NCBI GenBank assembly: GCA_910588965.1
Contig: CAJUSO010000009.1
Location: forward strand, 1 to 34,654
DNA length: 34,654 nt
DNA from: an uncultured Lachnospiraceae bacterium
Lineage (GTDB): Bacteria > Bacillota > Clostridia > Lachnospirales > Lachnospiraceae
Direction: 5' to 3'
This document shows positions 32,512-34,654 of the stretch, piece after piece. The position numbers were made by a program, and so were the translations under genes. The stretch's first letter is position 1; every line of letters begins with the position of its first letter. The notes beneath the pieces are model-generated. The model was not told the origin of the DNA and did not search any database. It was given only the letters and a program-made list of their open reading frames with translations.

Positions 32512-32707
32512 CATAAACTATCAATGATGTGCGGCAGGCCTGCCTCAGTTAGGCAGGGGTATCGCCTTAAAATAACAGAGCACGACCTTAAAATTTGCCT
32601 GTAATGAAGCTAAATTTTTTGGCGTGCGGATCCTATCAAATATATCTTTTCAGGGGATTTCCCTGTCTATTGGTAAAGCCTCCATTTTTCAAATTTTACA
32701 AAAACCC

Positions 32708-32736
32708 TTGACAAGTTACGGAATCTCTGTTATATT
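32708..32736 (+). promoter_or_regulatory. Sigma-A promoter of the cell-wall hydrolase
   Basis: TTGACA (32708-32713), exactly 17 bases, TATATT (32731-32736): a nearly perfect vegetative promoter. The start point would be about 32743, inside the WalR-type box. Confidence 0.85.
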
Positions 32737-32768
32737 GTAATAAATTTGTAACAAATGTAATAAATTTG
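32736..32768 (+). promoter_or_regulatory. WalR-type box and 13-bp direct repeat at the promoter
   Basis: TGTAAT, five bases, TGTAAC (32736-32752) fits the WalR consensus TGTWAH-N5-TGTWAH at every position. The 13-mer TGTAATAAATTTG occurs at 32736-32748 and again at 32756-32768, two helical turns apart. Because it covers the transcription start, binding would be expected to repress, as in Bacillus genes with downstream WalR sites. Confidence 0.6.
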
Positions 32769-32823
32769 ATTAAAATAACGTATAGGCTCTTAATATATGT
32801 TATGCAAATATCAGGAGGTTGAA

Positions 32824-34401
32824 ATGAAATTCGATAAGAAGGTTATGGAAAGTGGAATGGTTGTGACGTTTTCATTAGCTTTGACGCTTTCCTCAGTCTG
32901 TGGCACAAATTTTGGAACTAGGACACAGCTTAGTAGCCAGGCGGTAGAATTAACAGCAGAACCCGTAAGGTATTTTGACAGGACAGAAGGAGCGATGGCA
33001 GCGGCTCTTGCTGCAGCAGAAAAGGCAATTGCCCAGAAAGAAGCTTCCCAGTTAAAAGTTGCTGTGGCAGAGGGGAAAAAGGCTGCTGCACACAAAGAGG
33101 CTTCTGGACGGGATAAAATAAAAGGGACGATAAATGATTCTAATATAGAAGGCCAGCCGCAGGTGGCAAAGTCCGAACAGAAGGACGCATCCCAGGCGGA
33201 AGATTCCGTTTCCGGCCAGGGGAATCCATCTCAGGCGGACACCGTAATTATGGGTCAAGCGGATGCCCAGGCTGTTGGCACGGATGCTGGCCAAGCGGGT
33301 GCATCTGTGGCAGGAACAGGAACGTCTGGCCAGGAAGGTGTAGCTGGGGCTAAGGAAGAAGGCCATACAGAGCCCAGGGATGAGGCTGTACCCTCCCAGG
33401 AGGGGGAAGGTGCATCCCAGGCAGAGGGTTCCATAGAGGTAGCTGGGGCTAAGGTGGAGATGCTTAAGACAGAGAATGAAGAGGTATCCCCATGGGCTTC
33501 TAAGCTTCTTCCAGATGTAGAGGAGTACTTAAATATCCGCACAGAGCCATCCGATGAGGCGGAGTTAGCAGGGAAGCTTTACAAAGGCGATTTAGCTAAG
33601 GTTGTAGAAAAAGGCGATACATGGACCAAGATTAGTTCTGGTGATGTAGAAGGTTATGTGAAGAATGAGTTCTGTGTGACAGGGCTGGAGGCAGAGACCC
33701 TGGCTAATGAGGTAGGGACAGCTTATGCAATTGCATCTACTGGAGGTGTCAGGGTGCGTGCAGAGGCATCCTCTGCGGAAGACATTGGCATCCTGGATGT
33801 CATGGAAGAAGGCGGCAAGCTGGAGGTTGATACCGAGGCCGCAGAGGTAGAGGGCTGGATTGCTGTTAAGACAGAAGAAGGCAGCGGCTATGTCAGCGCA
33901 GATTATGTGGATAAAGAACTGGAACTGGGAAGGGCCATCTCCATTGAGGAAGAAATGGCAGCAATTGCAGCCGCAGAGGCAGCAGAAGCGGAGAAAGCCA
34001 GGCAGGAACAGGCCGCACAACAGGGCGGCGGGAGCGTAAGCCAGAGAGGTGCAGTGTCTGCATCCTATGACGACCTGACTTTGCTGGGCGCATTAATCCA
34101 GTGCGAGGCAGGCGGGGAGCCTTATGAAGGGCAGCTTGCAGTAGGCGCAGTGGTAATGAACCGTTTGCGTGCAGGGTATGCTGGGAGCATTTCTGGCGTT
34201 ATTTACCAAAGCGGGCAGTTTACACCAGCGTCCTCAGGGGCATTAGCCAGCGTATTGGCCAGCGGAAGCATTTCTGGCAGCTGTATGCAGGCAGCCCAGG
34301 AAGCTATTAATGGAGTTAGCAACGTGGGCGGCGCCTTGAGTTTCCGAAGGGCAACCCCAGGCTGCGGCGGGATTGTTATTGGAAACCATATGTTTTTCTA
34401 A
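32824..34401 (+). CDS. Exported cell-wall hydrolase, SH3 domains plus SleB-type Hydrolase_2
   Basis: This 525-residue protein has an N-terminal signal or anchor helix (about 8-28), then an Ala/Gln/Gly-rich linker (to about 225) with recurring SQA and GQA motifs. Two bacterial SH3 domains follow (about 232-285, LNIRTEPSDEAELAGKLYKGD; and about 305-365, GVRVRAEASS...GILDVMEEG), then an Ala/Glu helix, then the catalytic Hydrolase_2 domain (about 420-525: LIQCEAGGEPYEGQLAVGAVVMNR, GVIYQSGQFTP, ending IGNHMFF). The Glu in QCEAGGE is the likely acid. It would cleave peptidoglycan. AGGAGGT precedes the ATG. Promoter and WalR box suggest vegetative cell-wall use rather than germination. Confidence 0.88.
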   Translation: MKFDKKVMESGMVVTFSLALTLSSVCGTNFGTRTQLSSQAVELTAEPVRYFDRTEGAMAAALAAAEKAIAQKEASQLKVAVAEGKKAAAHKEASGRDKIKGTINDSNIEGQPQVAKSEQKDASQAEDSVSGQGNPSQADTVIMGQADAQAVGTDAGQAGASVAGTGTSGQEGVAGAKEEGHTEPRDEAVPSQEGEGASQAEGSIEVAGAKVEMLKTENEEVSPWASKLLPDVEEYLNIRTEPSDEAELAGKLYKGDLAKVVEKGDTWTKISSGDVEGYVKNEFCVTGLEAETLANEVGTAYAIASTGGVRVRAEASSAEDIGILDVMEEGGKLEVDTEAAEVEGWIAVKTEEGSGYVSADYVDKELELGRAISIEEEMAAIAAAEAAEAEKARQEQAAQQGGGSVSQRGAVSASYDDLTLLGALIQCEAGGEPYEGQLAVGAVVMNRLRAGYAGSISGVIYQSGQFTPASSGALASVLASGSISGSCMQAAQEAINGVSNVGGALSFRRATPGCGGIVIGNHMFF

Positions 34402-34438
34402 AGGATGTTATTGCTGCGCCAGTGCTATATGCAACACC

Positions 34439-34654
34439 AGGAAGCGCTGGCAGTAGACGTTCCAGGACTTCAAGAACGAAAGGGGCAAAGCCCCCTAGTT
34501 TTACATTGATAAGATTATGCCTGCCAGGAAGTATAGATATGCAGCCTAAGGAAGCGCTGGCAGCAAGCGTTCCAGGATTTCAAGAACGAAAGGGGCAAGG
34601 CCCCTAGCATTTATATTGCCCAAGGTTATGCCCGGCGGAAGGTATAGATATGCA
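34439..34654 (+). repeat. 110-bp tandem repeat array, cut by the window end
   Basis: Two copies, 34439-34543 and 34549-34654, share most bases with a period of 110. Each begins AGGAAGCGCTGGCAG, contains AAGAACGAAAGGGGCAA and a GGGGC/GCCCC hairpin, and ends TATAGATATGCA. CTATATGCA at 34425-34433 just before copy 1 looks like the end of an earlier unit. The array probably continues beyond 34654. The hairpin followed by CTAGTTTT may end transcription of the hydrolase gene. Confidence 0.85.

Larger units (their letters stand above)
32384..32823 (+). other. Intergenic region between pgi and the cell-wall hydrolase
   Basis: This 440-bp gap holds the long-stem terminator (32399-32511), a 7-bp hairpin CCTGCCT/AGGCAGG (32539-32557) without a T-run, the hydrolase promoter, and its WalR-type box. 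No reading frame of note is present. Confidence 0.7.

Noticed and set aside
34422..34607. 61-codon open frame after the hydrolase
   Set aside because: It runs through the 110-bp repeats and has no ribosome site, so it is not considered coding.

Overview
The window looks like chromosomal DNA of a spore-forming, flagellated, monoderm member of the Clostridia, most probably Lachnospiraceae. The reasons are the sporulation genes (spoIID, spoIIQ, bofA), a Lachnospiraceae-style flagellin/FliS pair, a Tad-type pilus locus with no outer-membrane secretin, Shine-Dalgarno-led translation with several TTG/GTG starts, and sigma-A, sigma-E, sigma-F and sigma-D-like promoters. No rRNA, tRNA, CRISPR array, transposase or integrase was seen.

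Layout. 1-715 is non-coding and rich in short inverted repeats. 716-2743 (minus) carries spoIID and spoIIQ, with a sigma-E-type promoter before spoIID and a separate sigma-F-type promoter before spoIIQ, which fits expression on the two sides of the engulfment septum. 2961-5289 (plus) holds a radical-SAM/DUF4130 pair of putative DNA modification or repair proteins, with a 60-bp perfect duplication between them. 5566-7739 (minus) is a histidine kinase/response regulator operon in the order kinase first. 8066-12640 (plus) holds a low-complexity coat-like protein, a methyltransferase, and a large membrane-anchored protein ending in a C39-like domain without the usual His. 12729-17807 is a flagellar block: a 1036-residue repeat protein with a FliK-like C-terminus behind a sigma-D-like promoter, flagellin, and FliS. 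17771-18456 holds divergent yaaL (DUF2508) and bofA.

18493-29395 is a long Tad/Flp pilus operon read from one strong sigma-A promoter. Its order is prepilin peptidase, TadZ-like, TadA ATPase, TadB, TadC with a large extra domain, a 55-residue Flp pilin, a DUF5702 protein, a TadE-like protein with Cys/His motifs, a second prepilin peptidase, a short TadE-like protein, and an FHA protein with two kinds of tandem repeat. Many of these genes overlap or sit a few bases apart. 29464-32383 is housekeeping: a flavodoxin/SCP2 fusion, a HIT protein, and glucose-6-phosphate isomerase. 32824-34401 is an SH3/SleB-type cell-wall hydrolase behind a sigma-A promoter with a WalR-type box. The window ends inside a 110-bp tandem repeat.

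Points that stand out: the Glu-to-Gln change in the catalytic motif of SpoIID; the SpoIIQ LytM domain without zinc ligands; the elaborated Tad locus with two peptidases, a TadZ lacking its P-loop Lys, a TadC insertion and a repeat-rich FHA protein; the FliK-like repeat protein next to flagellin; the WalR box on the hydrolase; and the terminal 110-bp repeats.
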